Assembly (NCBI GenBank): GCA_017559185.1
Contig: JAFYSU010000026.1
Span: 1 to 44,275 of the forward strand
DNA from: Oscillospiraceae bacterium
GTDB taxonomy: Bacteria > Bacillota > Clostridia > Oscillospirales > Ruminococcaceae
DNA: 44,275 nt
Reading direction: 5' to 3'
Shown here: positions 31,219 through 40,580 of the stretch, one piece after another
How the letters are laid out: every line of letters begins with the position of its first letter
Position numbering within the stretch: the first letter of the stretch is position 1
Notes under the pieces: model-generated
The model's database searches: none
What the model was told of the DNA's origin: nothing
The model's input: only the letters and a program-made list of their open reading frames with translations
Position numbers and translations under genes: made by a program

Positions 31219-32313
31219 TTATACATTAAAGCGGAAAACAATTACATCGCCGTCTTTTACAACATATTCTTTTCCTTCGGAACGGATAAGGCCTTTTTCT
31301 CTTGCAACGACAGGAGAACCGCAGGCAACAATGTCATCGTATGCAACAACTTCGGCACGAATAAAGCCTTTTTCGAAGTCGCTGTGAATTTTACCGGCAG
31401 CTTGAGGAGCTTTGGTGCCTTCCATAATTGTCCATGCACGAACTTCCTGTTTACCTGCTGTAAGGTAGGAAATAAGACCGAGCAGGCGGTAGCTTGCTTG
31501 GATAAGACGGTCCAAACCGGACTGCTCAAGACCGATTTCTTCAAGGAACATGATTTTTTCTTCCATGGTCATATCGGTAATTTCTTCTTCAAAGCGTGCG
31601 CATATTGGCAGAACCTCGGAGTTTTCTTCGGAAGCAATAGCAACAACTTCTTTGTAGTAGTCGTTGTCGTCAAGACCTTCCTTGAAGCATTCTTCGTTTA
31701 CATTTGCCGCGTAAATAACAGGTTTCGCGGAAAGCAGCGGAAGCTCAGCGTAAACATCTGCCCAAACATCCGGTACATCAAAGGAACGAGCAGATTTGCC
31801 GTCCTCAAGGTGAGCTTTAAGCTCGCGCAGGAATTCTGCTTCGGCAAGATATTTTTTGTCGCCTTTACCAAGCTTTACAGCTTTGTCGATACGGCGGTCA
31901 ACTATATCTATATCGGAAAAAATAAGTTCAAGGTTTATGGTTTCAATGTCGCGTGCAGGGCCGATTTTTCCGTCAACATGGATAATGTCGCCGTTTTCAA
32001 AGCAGCGTACAACATGGATGATGGCATCAACTTCACGAATGTTGGAAAGGAACTTGTTGCCAAGACCTTCACCTTTGGAAGCACCTTTTACAAGACCTGC
32101 AATGTCAACAAATTCGATTGTTGCAGGAACAAGTCTTTCAGGGCCGTAAATTTCGGCAAGCACTTCCATTCGTTTGTCAGGTACTGCAACAGTGCCTACA
32201 TTTGGCTCAATGGTGCAGAAAGGATAGTTTGCGGACTGTGCGCCTGCATTGGTTATAGCGTTGAACAGTGTGCTTTTGCCTACATTCGGCAGACCTACCA
32301 TACCTAATTTCAT
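31219..32313 (-). CDS. ychF: Redox-regulated ATPase YchF (Obg-like)
   Basis: Protein of 364 residues of the Obg/YchF family, a ribosome-binding P-loop NTPase that prefers ATP over GTP. The P-loop is GLPNVGKST (7-15), switch II is [16 protein letters not shown], and the variant specificity motif lies in the NVNEE region (usual NKxD missing, as expected for YchF). A helical hairpin and a C-terminal TGS domain (ending [13 protein letters not shown]) complete the family layout. AGGAG about 11 bases before the ATG supports the start. It is a single gene with promoter and terminator, and the leader contains a terminator-like hairpin (see 32427-32445). Confidence 0.96.
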   Translation of the reverse strand: MKLGMVGLPNVGKSTLFNAITNAGAQSANYPFCTIEPNVGTVAVPDKRMEVLAEIYGPERLVPATIEFVDIAGLVKGASKGEGLGNKFLSNIREVDAIIHVVRCFENGDIIHVDGKIGPARDIETINLELIFSDIDIVDRRIDKAVKLGKGDKKYLAEAEFLRELKAHLEDGKSARSFDVPDVWADVYAELPLLSAKPVIYAANVNEECFKEGLDDNDYYKEVVAIASEENSEVLPICARFEEEITDMTMEEKIMFLEEIGLEQSGLDRLIQASYRLLGLISYLTAGKQEVRAWTIMEGTKAPQAAGKIHSDFEKGFIRAEVVAYDDIVACGSPVVAREKGLIRSEGKEYVVKDGDVIVFRFNV

Positions 32314-32426
32314 GTATTTTACAACTCCTATTTCTCAATGGCTGATGGGTTAATTTTCTTCCGTACACAAATATTGCCCGAGGCAGTACATCTTAAAAGG
32401 TGGCTGTCCGGACAAAAAAGCTTGGA

Positions 32427-32445
32427 ATATTTTTACCAAGCTTAA
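32427..32445 (-). promoter_or_regulatory. Terminator-like hairpin at the 5' end of the ychF leader
   Basis: On the minus strand AAGCTTGG, a 10-base loop and CCAAGCTT are followed by TTTTGTCC; the whole hairpin spans 32443 to about 32418. It begins only a few bases after the predicted transcript start near 32446. It could be an attenuator, a 5'-end stabiliser or a terminator for upstream transcription. The rest of the gene-free stretch 32314-32664 holds the ychF leader and the upstream region of the response regulator gene. Confidence 0.45.
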
Positions 32446-32452
32446 CTGTAAC

Positions 32453-32481
32453 ATTATACCCGCAAAATATCGTTTGGGCAA
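32453..32481 (-). promoter_or_regulatory. Sigma-A type promoter of ychF
   Basis: On the minus strand TTGCCC (32481-32476) and TATAAT (32458-32453) are separated by 17 bases. The leader to the ychF ATG is about 130 bases. Confidence 0.7.
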
Positions 32482-32594
32482 GTGGGAAAACGGTTTTATC
32501 TTATAAATTCAAGAATATTATTAACTCTATTCAAAAAAATTTCATCAACAGGCTGGAATAATTATGTATAATTGTAGGTACAAGGTGTGTTTTG

Positions 32595-32603
32595 TGCTAC
32601 AAT
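32595..32603 (+). promoter_or_regulatory. Possible extended -10 promoter of the two-component operon
   Basis: TG-C-TACAAT at 32595-32603 matches the extended -10 pattern. A TTGTAG at 32572-32577 is 20 bases upstream, too far for a normal -35. The leader to the start at 32665 would be about 55 bases. Confidence 0.4.
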
Positions 32604-32664
32604 AGCTTTAACGAGACAACAAAAACAAAACTGAAATATAAAATTCATTTGGAGGGAAATTGTT

Positions 32665-33357
32665 ATGTCTATGGGTAAAATACTTGTTGCCGATGATGAT
32701 GTAAATATTGCTGACTTGCTTAGAATGTATCTTGAAAAAGAAGGCTACGAGGTAACTCTTGCACAGGACGGTGAAGAAGCATTGCAGAAATTCAATGCCG
32801 ATACACCGGATATGGTGTTGCTTGATGTAATGATGCCAAAACTTGACGGTTGGCAGACCTGCCGTGAAATACGCAAAAAATCCGACTGTCCAATCATAAT
32901 GATAACTGCAAAGGGCGAAACCTTTGACAAGGTGCTCGGCTTGGAACTTGGCGCCGATGACTATGTGGTAAAGCCTTTTGATGCCAAGGAAATTGTTGCA
33001 AGAATAAAGGCGGTTCTTCGTCGTACTGGTAAGCCTTGCTCCGAAAACAGCGTTAAAGAAGTTTCCTACGAAAAACTCGTGGTAAACATGACCAAGTACG
33101 AGCTCAAGGTGGATGGCAAAGTGGTGGATACTCCTCCAAAGGAGCTTGAACTGCTTTACCATTTGGCAAGCAACCCTAACCGTGTATACACACGCGACCA
33201 GCTTTTGGATGAAGTATGGGGCTTTGAATACTACGGAGACAGCCGCACAGTTGATGTGCATGTAAAACGCCTTCGCGAAAAACTGGAAGGAGTTTCCGAA
33301 CAGTGGAACTTGAAAACTGTTTGGGGCGTTGGGTATAAATTTGAAGTAAAGGAATAA
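32665..33357 (+). CDS. OmpR/PhoB-family response regulator
   Basis: Protein of 230 residues. The receiver domain (about 4-120) has acidic Asp10-12, the phosphorylation site Asp54 in LLDVMMP, and the conserved Lys in VVKPF. A winged-helix DNA-binding domain of Trans_reg_C type (about 132-229, PPKELELLYHLASN to VWGVGYKF) follows. It is phosphorylated by the kinase encoded six bases downstream and regulates promoters of unknown identity; the HtrA-type protease gene after the kinase is a likely target, as in the CssRS and WalRK systems. GGAGGG eight bases before the ATG supports the start. Close to the WalR/PhoP group in appearance. Confidence 0.93.
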   Translation: MSMGKILVADDDVNIADLLRMYLEKEGYEVTLAQDGEEALQKFNADTPDMVLLDVMMPKLDGWQTCREIRKKSDCPIIMITAKGETFDKVLGLELGADDYVVKPFDAKEIVARIKAVLRRTGKPCSENSVKEVSYEKLVVNMTKYELKVDGKVVDTPPKELELLYHLASNPNRVYTRDQLLDEVWGFEYYGDSRTVDVHVKRLREKLEGVSEQWNLKTVWGVGYKFEVKE

Positions 33358-33363
33358 TTCCTT

Positions 33364-34797
33364 ATGCAAAAAGGCCTGTTTTCAAAATATTTTACTATTT
33401 GCGCATCACTTATATTTATAAGCATCACAACATTAGGGGTGGTGCTTTTAAGCTTTGCGTCCGAATACTTTGAACAGGAAAAGCTGGCTTTGCTGGAAAC
33501 CAATGCAAAGCATGCGGTTGAAATTACAAAGCGCAGTTATGAAGAAAACAACAGCAATTTTATAAAGGTTTCGGATGTTATACCCGGATACAGAATACTT
33601 GCATCGGCAATCGATGCAGACATCTACCTTGCGGACATGGAGGGCGAAACGCGTATATGCACGCACATGTCCGCATGCAATCACACGGTTCATGTTATAG
33701 ACAGTGAGGTTTTAAACCAAGCTGTAACAAACGGAAGTTTTTCGGATGTGGGACTGATGAACGGGATATACCGTGAACCGCATTATACTGTGGGAATTCC
33801 GCTGTGCCTTGACGAAACAGCTCCGTCGGGGGTGCTGTTTGTTTCGGTAGCGGCTGAAGAACAGGTAAAATTCCTTAACGAAATAGGGGAAATGTTCTTA
33901 ATAAGTGCGCTGCTTGTAGTAATGCTTGCTTTTATAATGATTTATTTTATGACAGGCAGCATGGTGCAGCCGCTGCGGCAGATGGTTGCAGCAACCAAAA
34001 GCTTTTCTCAGGGCGATTTTACATCACGCATACCTGTCGAGGGTGAGGACGAAATAGCACAGCTTGCAATTGCATTCAACAACATGGCATACGACCTTGC
34101 AACGCTTGAGTCCACACGCCGCAGCTTTATTGCAAATGTTTCCCATGAATTAAAAACACCAATGACTACAATAGCAGGCTTTGTTGATGGTATACTTGAC
34201 GGAACAATACCAAAGGAAAAGCAGGAGCATTACCTTAGAATTGTTTCGGACGAGGTAAAACGACTGTCGCGTGTGGTAAGGTCGATGCTTAACATTGCAA
34301 GGATAGAAGCAGGCGAACAGGAAATAAAACCTCAGATTGTGGATATACACGAGCTGGTTTGCCGTACGGTATTCACTTTTGAAAAGGCAATCGAGGAAAA
34401 AAATCTTGATGTCCGCGGACTTGACACCGACAAGATAATGGTAAAGGCAGACCCGGATTTGATACACCAAGTAGTTTACAACCTTGTTGAAAATGCGGTG
34501 AAATTTGCAAGTGCTGACGGTTATATTGAATTTACCTACACAACCGAAGGTCAAAAAACTTATGTAGGAATACGAAACAGCGGTCAAGGTCTTGCAAAGG
34601 ATGAAATTCCAAAGGTGTTCGACAGGTTTTACAAGACAGACTCATCCCGAAGTAAGGATAAAACGGGTGTGGGACTCGGGCTTAATATTGTAAAATCAAT
34701 AGTTAAGCTGCATGGCGGTGAGGTAATAGTTCGCAGTATAGAGGGTGAGTACTCCGAATTTGCATTTTCGGTAGACAGCGCTCCTGTAAAAAAATAA
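33364..34797 (+). CDS. Sensor histidine kinase
   Basis: Protein of 477 residues and partner of the response regulator just upstream. Two membrane helices (about 8-31 and 177-198) enclose an extracytoplasmic sensor domain. A HAMP domain (about 198-250), a HisKA domain with phospho-acceptor His261 in SHELKTPM, and a HATPase domain (NLVENAVKF N-box, NSGQGL, and GVGLGLNIV) follow. The sensor domain contains a dense Cys/His cluster (Cys99, His101, Cys105, His107, His110) that could bind metal or respond to redox state. The start at 33364 is two codons after the regulator's stop, so the genes are co-translated. The order regulator-kinase-HtrA suggests envelope stress sensing. Confidence 0.92.
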   Translation: MQKGLFSKYFTICASLIFISITTLGVVLLSFASEYFEQEKLALLETNAKHAVEITKRSYEENNSNFIKVSDVIPGYRILASAIDADIYLADMEGETRICTHMSACNHTVHVIDSEVLNQAVTNGSFSDVGLMNGIYREPHYTVGIPLCLDETAPSGVLFVSVAAEEQVKFLNEIGEMFLISALLVVMLAFIMIYFMTGSMVQPLRQMVAATKSFSQGDFTSRIPVEGEDEIAQLAIAFNNMAYDLATLESTRRSFIANVSHELKTPMTTIAGFVDGILDGTIPKEKQEHYLRIVSDEVKRLSRVVRSMLNIARIEAGEQEIKPQIVDIHELVCRTVFTFEKAIEEKNLDVRGLDTDKIMVKADPDLIHQVVYNLVENAVKFASADGYIEFTYTTEGQKTYVGIRNSGQGLAKDEIPKVFDRFYKTDSSRSKDKTGVGLGLNIVKSIVKLHGGEVIVRSIEGEYSEFAFSVDSAPVKK

Positions 34798-34893
34798 ATA
34801 TTATTACACTGTTTAACGGCTATTCACATTTTGTGTTTATAATGATAAAAAAGCATGCTGTTCAGCAGCAATTTTGGGGGAGGAAAACGGCCC

Positions 34894-36219
34894 ATGGCAG
34901 ATTTTAACGGTGGATGGGATTATAACAGAAGAAATAATAATGATTTCGGCGGTGCGCATGAAAGACGGGAGAAAAATCCTTACAACTGGGATTACGATAA
35001 TTTCAGCCGTCAGGACAGACCGTCGAGTTCTGCAAGAATGAAAGGTCTTGTAGTGTTTGCATCAATGATGTGTGTGATATTGGTTGCAGGAGTTCTTGCG
35101 TTGTCGGGGTTTGGTGTTTACAGCCTTGTTTCAAAAAACAGTGAAAGCACAGCAGCGGCAGAACAATCACAAATAATGGAACAGGCTAATGATGTACAGG
35201 TACCTTCCATAAATGCAAAGCCTAAAACAGCTGCAGATAACATTGTTTCCGCCGACGGGAAACTCACTCCGCAGCAAATTGCAAAAAAAACACTGCCTAC
35301 AGTAGTTGGAGTGGTTAACTATAAGGCCGGCAATACACTCATGGCAGGAAGCAAAGGTGAGGCTTCTGGCATAATAATCACAAGTGACGGTTATATTGTA
35401 ACCAATGCGCATGTAGTAAAGGGTGCAGTTGGTTTGAAAATTGTTACAAATTCGGGTGACGAATATGCAGCTGCACTGGTGGGAGCTGACGACCGCAGCG
35501 ACCTTGCAGTGCTTAAAATAGAAGCTGAGGACCTGCCTTACGCTGAACTGGGCGACTCTTCCGAGCTTGAAATTGGCGAGCCTGTGTTGGCAGTGGGCAA
35601 TCCCGGTGGCTTGGTTTTGGCGGGAAGCGTTACCGACGGTATAGTGTCGGCTCTTAACCGTCCTATTCCTACTGACGGTGCTGACACCATAAACTGCATA
35701 CAAACCAATGCTGCCATAAATCCGGGGAACTCGGGCGGTGCGCTGGTTAATCAGTATGGTCAGGTGGTAGGGATTAACTCGTCCAAAATAGCGTACGAAG
35801 GTTACGAAGGCTTGGGTTTTGCAATAGCTATAAACGAAGCACAGCCAATAATTGAAGACCTTATGAAGTACGGAATGGTAACAGGCCGAGTTAAAATTGG
35901 TGTATCCATTATCGAAGTAGACCAGTATCTGTCCCGTCTTAACAACCTGCCAACAGGAATTTATGTACAAAGTGTCGACAGAGATTCCGATGCAATGGCA
36001 CAGGGTGTAGTTCCGGGGGATGTTATTACACATGTAAACGGTACCCGTGTTGAAAAACTTAAAGAAGTTCGCGAAATAATAGATGAGTTTGAAGCCGGAG
36101 ACGAGATAACACTTACTATATACAGAGCTACCACAGGTTATCAGCCAAAAGAGCTTGAAATAACAATTAAGCTTATGGAAGATGTTCCAAGCCTGCAGAA
36201 TAATCTCAGAACCGAATAA
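34894..36219 (+). CDS. HtrA/DegP-family S1C serine protease
   Basis: Membrane-anchored protease of 441 residues. A hydrophilic, Asn/Asp-rich cytosolic N-terminus (about 1-48) precedes a membrane helix (about 50-77). The extracytoplasmic trypsin-like domain has the triad His173 (TNAHVV), Asp203 (RSDLAVL) and Ser280 (GNSGGALV). A single PDZ domain lies near the C-terminus (about 330-430, with the GIYVQSV and GDVITHVNG segments). It degrades or refolds damaged secreted proteins. GGGGGAGG ten bases before the ATG at 34894 fixes this start over an in-frame ATG at 34855. It lies downstream of a two-component system and is probably controlled by it. Confidence 0.93.
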   Translation: MADFNGGWDYNRRNNNDFGGAHERREKNPYNWDYDNFSRQDRPSSSARMKGLVVFASMMCVILVAGVLALSGFGVYSLVSKNSESTAAAEQSQIMEQANDVQVPSINAKPKTAADNIVSADGKLTPQQIAKKTLPTVVGVVNYKAGNTLMAGSKGEASGIIITSDGYIVTNAHVVKGAVGLKIVTNSGDEYAAALVGADDRSDLAVLKIEAEDLPYAELGDSSELEIGEPVLAVGNPGGLVLAGSVTDGIVSALNRPIPTDGADTINCIQTNAAINPGNSGGALVNQYGQVVGINSSKIAYEGYEGLGFAIAINEAQPIIEDLMKYGMVTGRVKIGVSIIEVDQYLSRLNNLPTGIYVQSVDRDSDAMAQGVVPGDVITHVNGTRVEKLKEVREIIDEFEAGDEITLTIYRATTGYQPKELEITIKLMEDVPSLQNNLRTE

Positions 36220-36258
36220 AAAACAAGAGCCATGAAAAATCATGACTCTAAAAAGAGA

Positions 36259-36293
36259 AAAGCGGGACGCATGGGGCGTCCCGCTTTGGCTTT
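36259..36293. terminator. Bidirectional terminator between htrA-type gene and S1-domain gene
   Basis: An 11-bp stem (AAAGCGGGACG at 36259-36269, complement at 36277-36287). T-rich sequence follows on the plus strand (GGCTTTAT) and on the minus strand (CTCTTTTTAG). A second small hairpin (AGAGCCATGA...TCATGACTCT) lies just upstream, around 36229-36249. It serves both convergent genes. Confidence 0.8.
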
Positions 36294-36374
36294 ATGCGGT
36301 GATTTGCAAACGCCTTAAAAATCACAGTGCAAAACTAAAGCCGATGTTATTATTCACACATCCATGAAGTTTAT

Positions 36375-37301
36375 TCAGTTATATCTGAAATCGGTTTTTA
36401 TAATTTTAGGTGAAGCTGCGGGGGAATACACAAATTCATCAATGTGTCCTTTGGTAATAAAATAGCGCGGTTGTTCGGGGTGATAACGGGCGTTAAATGC
36501 TTCGATTATAATGAGCTTTATCTTCATTTTTTCGGGAATAAGGCTTTTTATGTATACACTGGCGTGCTGACCGGGTACTACTCCGGCTTTGGGTTCAGCC
36601 AAGCCTGTAAGGTTGGGTGCAAGCTCAACAAATACACCGTAGCTTTCAACCGAGCGAATTATTCCTGCAACTGTTTCACCGGGTGAAAATTCGGCGGCAT
36701 TTTCCTCCCATGTGCCCAAAAGCTCTTTGTGGGAAAGCGTAATTCGTCCGTTTTGTGTGGAATGAACAACGGCTTTAATGTTTTGACCCGGGTAAAAGCG
36801 GTTGTTTGGATGCTCGATACGGGAGATGGAAATGTTGTCGATGGGGATAAGCGAGGGAATACCGCAGCCTATGTCAACAAAACAGCCAAAGCCTTCAAGA
36901 TGTGTAACAGCGGCATCTATAACATCTCCGGGAACAAGCCGAGAGATATAATTGTCCATGCATTCCTGCTGTGCGGCACGGCGCGAAAGCAGCGGTCTGG
37001 GACTGCCGTCGGGGCCTTGCTCAATTGCAGTAACCTTAAAGCATACGGGTTTGTTTACTTTTGAAATTATTGCAATATCGCGGGTGGTGCCTTCCGCTAT
37101 GCCCAATGCCCCTTCGTTGTGGGGAATAATTCCACGGCAGAAGCCAAAGTCAACTATAAGGTCCTTTTGTGTGGTACATACCGAGGCACGACCCTCCAAT
37201 ATACGGCCGCTGTACATGGCTTCCTGCAAATCTGAAATGCTTTTACAGGAGGGTGTGTATAAAGAATTTCCGGAGCCCTCCGGCTTGTAAGACTTATTCA
37301 T
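36375..37301 (-). CDS. Protein with three S1 RNA-binding domains
   Basis: Protein of 308 residues built almost entirely from S1-type OB folds at about 33-105, 122-192 and 205-265. The second and third show the strong S1 pattern (VPGDVIDAAVTHLEGFGCFVD and SYGVFVELAPNLTGLAEP). It resembles the short ribosomal protein S1-like RNA-binding proteins of Firmicutes, which are not always ribosome-bound; the exact role is unknown. The ATG at 37301 follows AAAGGA by nine bases; upstream in-frame codons exist but have no ribosome site. It is divergent from the DUF951-prfA operon and has its own promoter. Confidence 0.85.
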   Translation of the reverse strand: MNKSYKPEGSGNSLYTPSCKSISDLQEAMYSGRILEGRASVCTTQKDLIVDFGFCRGIIPHNEGALGIAEGTTRDIAIISKVNKPVCFKVTAIEQGPDGSPRPLLSRRAAQQECMDNYISRLVPGDVIDAAVTHLEGFGCFVDIGCGIPSLIPIDNISISRIEHPNNRFYPGQNIKAVVHSTQNGRITLSHKELLGTWEENAAEFSPGETVAGIIRSVESYGVFVELAPNLTGLAEPKAGVVPGQHASVYIKSLIPEKMKIKLIIIEAFNARYHPEQPRYFITKGHIDEFVYSPAASPKIIKTDFRYN

Positions 37302-37356
37302 GTGGTTTCGTCCTTTCTTTTGGCTGATATGCCAAGCTGGCTTTCGTGTTAATGTA

Positions 37357-37385
37357 TATGTAAATAACAAAGCACTTAGTACCAA
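37357..37385 (-). promoter_or_regulatory. Promoter of the S1-domain gene
   Basis: On the minus strand TTGGTA (37385-37380) and TACATA (37362-37357) are 17 bases apart. It lies back-to-back with the promoter at 37414-37443. Confidence 0.5.
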
Positions 37386-37413
37386 TAATTGCATGCAACA
37401 GTGAACAAAGGCA

Positions 37414-37443
37414 TTGCCTTTAAATGTAATAGTTTGATATAAT
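37414..37443 (+). promoter_or_regulatory. Promoter of the DUF951-prfA-tsaC-coaE operon
   Basis: TTGCCT at 37414-37419 and TATAAT at 37438-37443 with an 18-base spacer. Start near 37450, about 40 bases before the DUF951 gene. Confidence 0.65.
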
Positions 37444-37488
37444 AAAATGTAAACTTAAAACAAGGTGAAAAGGAAAGGCGGGAAACCA

Positions 37489-37680
37489 ATGGATGTTAAG
37501 GTGGGCGATGTTCTTACAATGAAAAAAAATCACCCATGCGGCAGCAACAAATTCGATGTGCTGCGTTCCGGTATGGATTTCAAGCTGAAATGTCAAGGCT
37601 GCGGACATGAAATAATGGTTCCGCGCGCCAAGGCAGAAAAAAACATTAAAAAAATTAATCGTGATGAAGCGCACTTGTAG
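37489..37680 (+). CDS. DUF951 domain-containing protein
   Basis: Basic protein of 63 residues matching the small DUF951 family (Bacillus YyzM type). It starts MDVKVGDVLTMKKNHPCGS and has a CxxC pair (LKCQGCGHEIMVPRAK), with one more cysteine upstream in the HPCGSN motif, suggestive of metal binding and nucleic acid contact. The function is unknown. The ATG at 37489 follows AAAGGCGGG by about seven bases; an upstream in-frame ATG at 37465 lacks such a site. It is 55 bases before prfA and probably leads that operon. Confidence 0.88.
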   Translation: MDVKVGDVLTMKKNHPCGSNKFDVLRSGMDFKLKCQGCGHEIMVPRAKAEKNIKKINRDEAHL

Positions 37681-37735
37681 CGGCTTGTCATTGAAAAATA
37701 ATAAAATAATCAAAAAATAGAATGGAGAATAAAAG

Positions 37736-38812
37736 ATGTTTGACAAGCTTAAAGCAGTTGAAAACAAATACGAAGAAATTAACCAGAAACTCATGGCTCC
37801 CGATGTTATGAGCGATACAAAGCGTTACACCGAGCTTATGAGAGAATACAAAAACCTTACACCGATAGTTGAAAAATACCGCGAATACGCACAGGCAAAG
37901 CAAACCATTGAAGAAGCAAAAGAAATGCTTGAGGATGCAGGCGGTGACAAAGACCTTAAAGAAATGCTTGAGGAAGAAATTGCCGAAAACCGCGAAAAAA
38001 TTGAAGTTTACAGCGAAGAACTAAAAATTCTTATGCTGCCTAAAGACCCTAACGACAGCAAGAATGTTATTATGGAAATCCGCGGCGGTGCAGGTGGTGA
38101 TGAGGCTGCACTGTTTGCAAACAGCTTGTTCCGCATGTATTCCATGTTTGCCGAATCACAAGGCTGGAAAGTTGAAGTAATGAACCTTAACCAGACAGAA
38201 CTGGGAGGTATTAAGGAAATCAGCTTTAACCTTACAGGCGAGGGTGCATACTCCAAGCTGAAATTTGAAAGCGGCGTACATCGTGTGCAGCGTGTTCCCG
38301 AAACCGAATCGGCAGGCAGAATTCACACCTCAACCGTAACTGTTGCGGTACTGCCCGAGGTTGACGAAATTGAACTTGAAATTAACCCAACTGACCTTCA
38401 AGTAGATACCTTCCGTGCGAGCGGTGCGGGTGGTCAGCATGTAAACAAAACCGAATCCGCAATACGCATAACCCACCTGCCTACAGGTACTGTGGTTGAA
38501 TGTCAGGACGAACGAAGCCAGCACAAAAACCGCGATAAAGCAATGAAGATACTGCGAAGCAGACTTTACGAAAACATGCAGCGTGAACAGGATGAACAGA
38601 TTGCATCGCAAAGAAAACTGCAGGTAGGTGCGGGCAGCCGTTCGGAAAGAATAAGAACCTACAACTATCCGCAGGGAAGAATGACTGACCACAGAATAGG
38701 TCTTACATTGTACAAGCTTGAACAGATACTCAACGGTGACCTTACTGAAATGATAGAGGCTCTGCTCACATTTGACCAAGCGGAAAAACTGCAGGCTTCT
38801 CAGGAGCAATAA
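37736..38812 (+). CDS. prfA: Peptide chain release factor 1
   Basis: Protein of 358 residues, the standard RF1 length, that terminates translation at UAA and UAG. The peptidyl-tRNA hydrolysis motif GAGGQHVN is present. The codon-recognition tripeptide PxT appears as PET in [14 protein letters not shown], where many RF1 proteins have PAT or PVT. An N-terminal helical domain (about 1-100) precedes the core. Usually prmC, the enzyme methylating the GGQ glutamine, follows prfA; here tsaC follows after eight bases and prmC is absent from the window. TGGAGA before the ATG supports the start. Confidence 0.97.
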   Translation: MFDKLKAVENKYEEINQKLMAPDVMSDTKRYTELMREYKNLTPIVEKYREYAQAKQTIEEAKEMLEDAGGDKDLKEMLEEEIAENREKIEVYSEELKILMLPKDPNDSKNVIMEIRGGAGGDEAALFANSLFRMYSMFAESQGWKVEVMNLNQTELGGIKEISFNLTGEGAYSKLKFESGVHRVQRVPETESAGRIHTSTVTVAVLPEVDEIELEINPTDLQVDTFRASGAGGQHVNKTESAIRITHLPTGTVVECQDERSQHKNRDKAMKILRSRLYENMQREQDEQIASQRKLQVGAGSRSERIRTYNYPQGRMTDHRIGLTLYKLEQILNGDLTEMIEALLTFDQAEKLQASQEQ

Positions 38813-38820
38813 AAAAAGTT

Positions 38821-39852
38821 ATGCAAACACAAATATTTAAAATAACCGACCTTGAGGCAGACAAAGACAAGCTTAAAAAAGCGGCAGATATTCTTGCAAA
38901 CGGAGGTCTTGTTGCAATACCTACCGAAACGGTTTACGGTTTGGCTGCGGACTTCCTTAACGAGGAAGCGGTAAAAGCAATATTTCAGGCAAAGGGCCGT
39001 CCGTCAGACAATCCGCTTATAGTTCATCTGGCGGATGTAAAGGATGCCGAAAAATACGCAAGCGAATTGCCGGAAACCTTTTACAAACTGGCAGAGCGTT
39101 TTTGCCCGGGTCCGTTAACCATGATAGTACCTAAAAAAGAATGTGTTCCTACAGCAACATCGGGCGGGCTGGATACGGTTGCGCTTCGTTTTCCATCACA
39201 CCCTGTTGCAAGGGAAATAATAAGGCTGTGCGGCAAAGGGCTTGCTGCGCCTTCGGCAAATCGTTCCGGCAGTCCAAGCCCTACCGAAGCTGAACACTGC
39301 ATAAACGATATGTTCGGCAGAATAGATGCCGTTGTGGACGGAGGAAGCTGTACCATAGGGGTGGAATCCACGGTTGTTTCGCTTGTTGGCGGAAAGGTAC
39401 GGGTTTTGCGCCCGGGTGCGGTAACTCCCGAACAGATAGCAGAAGTAACCGGCGAGGCAGAGGTTGACCGTGCGGTGACGAATAAAATGAATGATAACGA
39501 ACAGGCGGCATCTCCGGGGATGAAGTACAAGCATTACGCACCGTCGTGCAAGGTGGTTATAGTTTGTGCCGATGATGACGGATACCGTCGCTTTATAAAC
39601 GAAAAAGCCGAAGATAATGCGTATGCTCTTTGCTTTGAGGAGGACACTGCACACATAAACAAGCATTATGTTGTGCTTGGCAGAGAAGAGGATGAGCTTT
39701 CGCAGGCACAAGCACTGTTTGCTTCGTTAAGAAAGCTGGACGAACTTGGTGCCGAAATTGCTTACGCACGCTGTCCGTCGCAGGAAGGTGTTGGGCTTGC
39801 GGTTTATAATCGGTTGCTTCGTGCCGCTGCCTTCAGAACCATTGACGCATAA
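38821..39852 (+). CDS. tsaC: L-threonylcarbamoyladenylate synthase (Sua5/YwlC type)
   Basis: Protein of 343 residues that makes threonylcarbamoyl-AMP from threonine, bicarbonate and ATP, the first step of t6A formation at position 37 of ANN-decoding tRNAs. The YrdC domain (about 1-205) has IPTETVYGLA, KGRPSDNPLIVH and SANRSGSPSPTEA. It is followed by a linker (PGMKYKHYAP, the conserved hinge) and the C-terminal Sua5 domain (about 240-343), so it is the long Sua5 form rather than the short TsaC form. It starts eight bases after prfA, with AGGAG inside the prfA end. Co-transcribed with prfA and coaE. Confidence 0.95.
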   Translation: MQTQIFKITDLEADKDKLKKAADILANGGLVAIPTETVYGLAADFLNEEAVKAIFQAKGRPSDNPLIVHLADVKDAEKYASELPETFYKLAERFCPGPLTMIVPKKECVPTATSGGLDTVALRFPSHPVAREIIRLCGKGLAAPSANRSGSPSPTEAEHCINDMFGRIDAVVDGGSCTIGVESTVVSLVGGKVRVLRPGAVTPEQIAEVTGEAEVDRAVTNKMNDNEQAASPGMKYKHYAPSCKVVIVCADDDGYRRFINEKAEDNAYALCFEEDTAHINKHYVVLGREEDELSQAQALFASLRKLDELGAEIAYARCPSQEGVGLAVYNRLLRAAAFRTIDA

Positions 39853-39887
39853 TTAAAACTATCATTTGAAAGCAGGGTGTATTACTC

Positions 39888-40523
39888 ATGAGCAAAACAA
39901 TGATTGTTGGTCTTACAGGGCAAACGGGGGCGGGTAAAAGCACCGTTTCCAAAATTCTGACCAAAAGGGAAGTTATGATAATAGATGCGGACGAGGTTGC
40001 AAGATTTGTTACCAAGGAAAACAAAGACTGCTTGGTTGACCTTGCACTTGCGTTCGGCATAGTAATACTTAACGAGGACGGTTCTTTAAATCGCCGTCGT
40101 CTGGGGAAAATTGTTTTTGGCGATGCTGTTCAGCTAAGCCGTCTTAACAGCATTATCTTCCCATACATAACCCGCGAAATACAGCAGCGCATTGAACAAT
40201 ACCGCAAGGAGGAATATCCGCTTATATTCCTTGACGCTCCAACTCTTTTCGAGGCAGGGGTTGACCGGTACTGTGATTTGGTTGTATCGGTTATTTGTCC
40301 TAAGGAAGAACGCCTTAAACGCATTATGGAGCGTGATAACCTTTCGGTGCAGGATGCCGAAAACAGAATAAATTCCCAATATGACGATAAATTTTATACA
40401 GACCGTTCATGGCATGTTATAGTGAATGACACCACAAAGTCTGACCTTGGTGAAAAAACTTACAACATGCTTAAAAGATTGGCACATTATTATTCCGAAA
40501 AATTCCTTGCTGACGAGCAATAA
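39888..40523 (+). CDS. coaE: Dephospho-CoA kinase
   Basis: P-loop kinase of 211 residues catalysing the last step of coenzyme A synthesis, phosphorylation of the 3'-hydroxyl of dephospho-CoA. The Walker A motif is GQTGAGKST (11-19); the IIDADEVAR substrate-site segment, DAPTLFEAG and the lid region KEERLKRIMERD follow as in the family. Length is normal. It starts 35 bases after tsaC, with a GCAGGGTG ribosome site, and belongs to the prfA operon. Confidence 0.94.
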   Translation: MSKTMIVGLTGQTGAGKSTVSKILTKREVMIIDADEVARFVTKENKDCLVDLALAFGIVILNEDGSLNRRRLGKIVFGDAVQLSRLNSIIFPYITREIQQRIEQYRKEEYPLIFLDAPTLFEAGVDRYCDLVVSVICPKEERLKRIMERDNLSVQDAENRINSQYDDKFYTDRSWHVIVNDTTKSDLGEKTYNMLKRLAHYYSEKFLADEQ

Positions 40524-40580
40524 GTGACAATAATTGCAATTAGTTTGTGTTACGATGAACTTGGCGCGTTCATTTTATGT

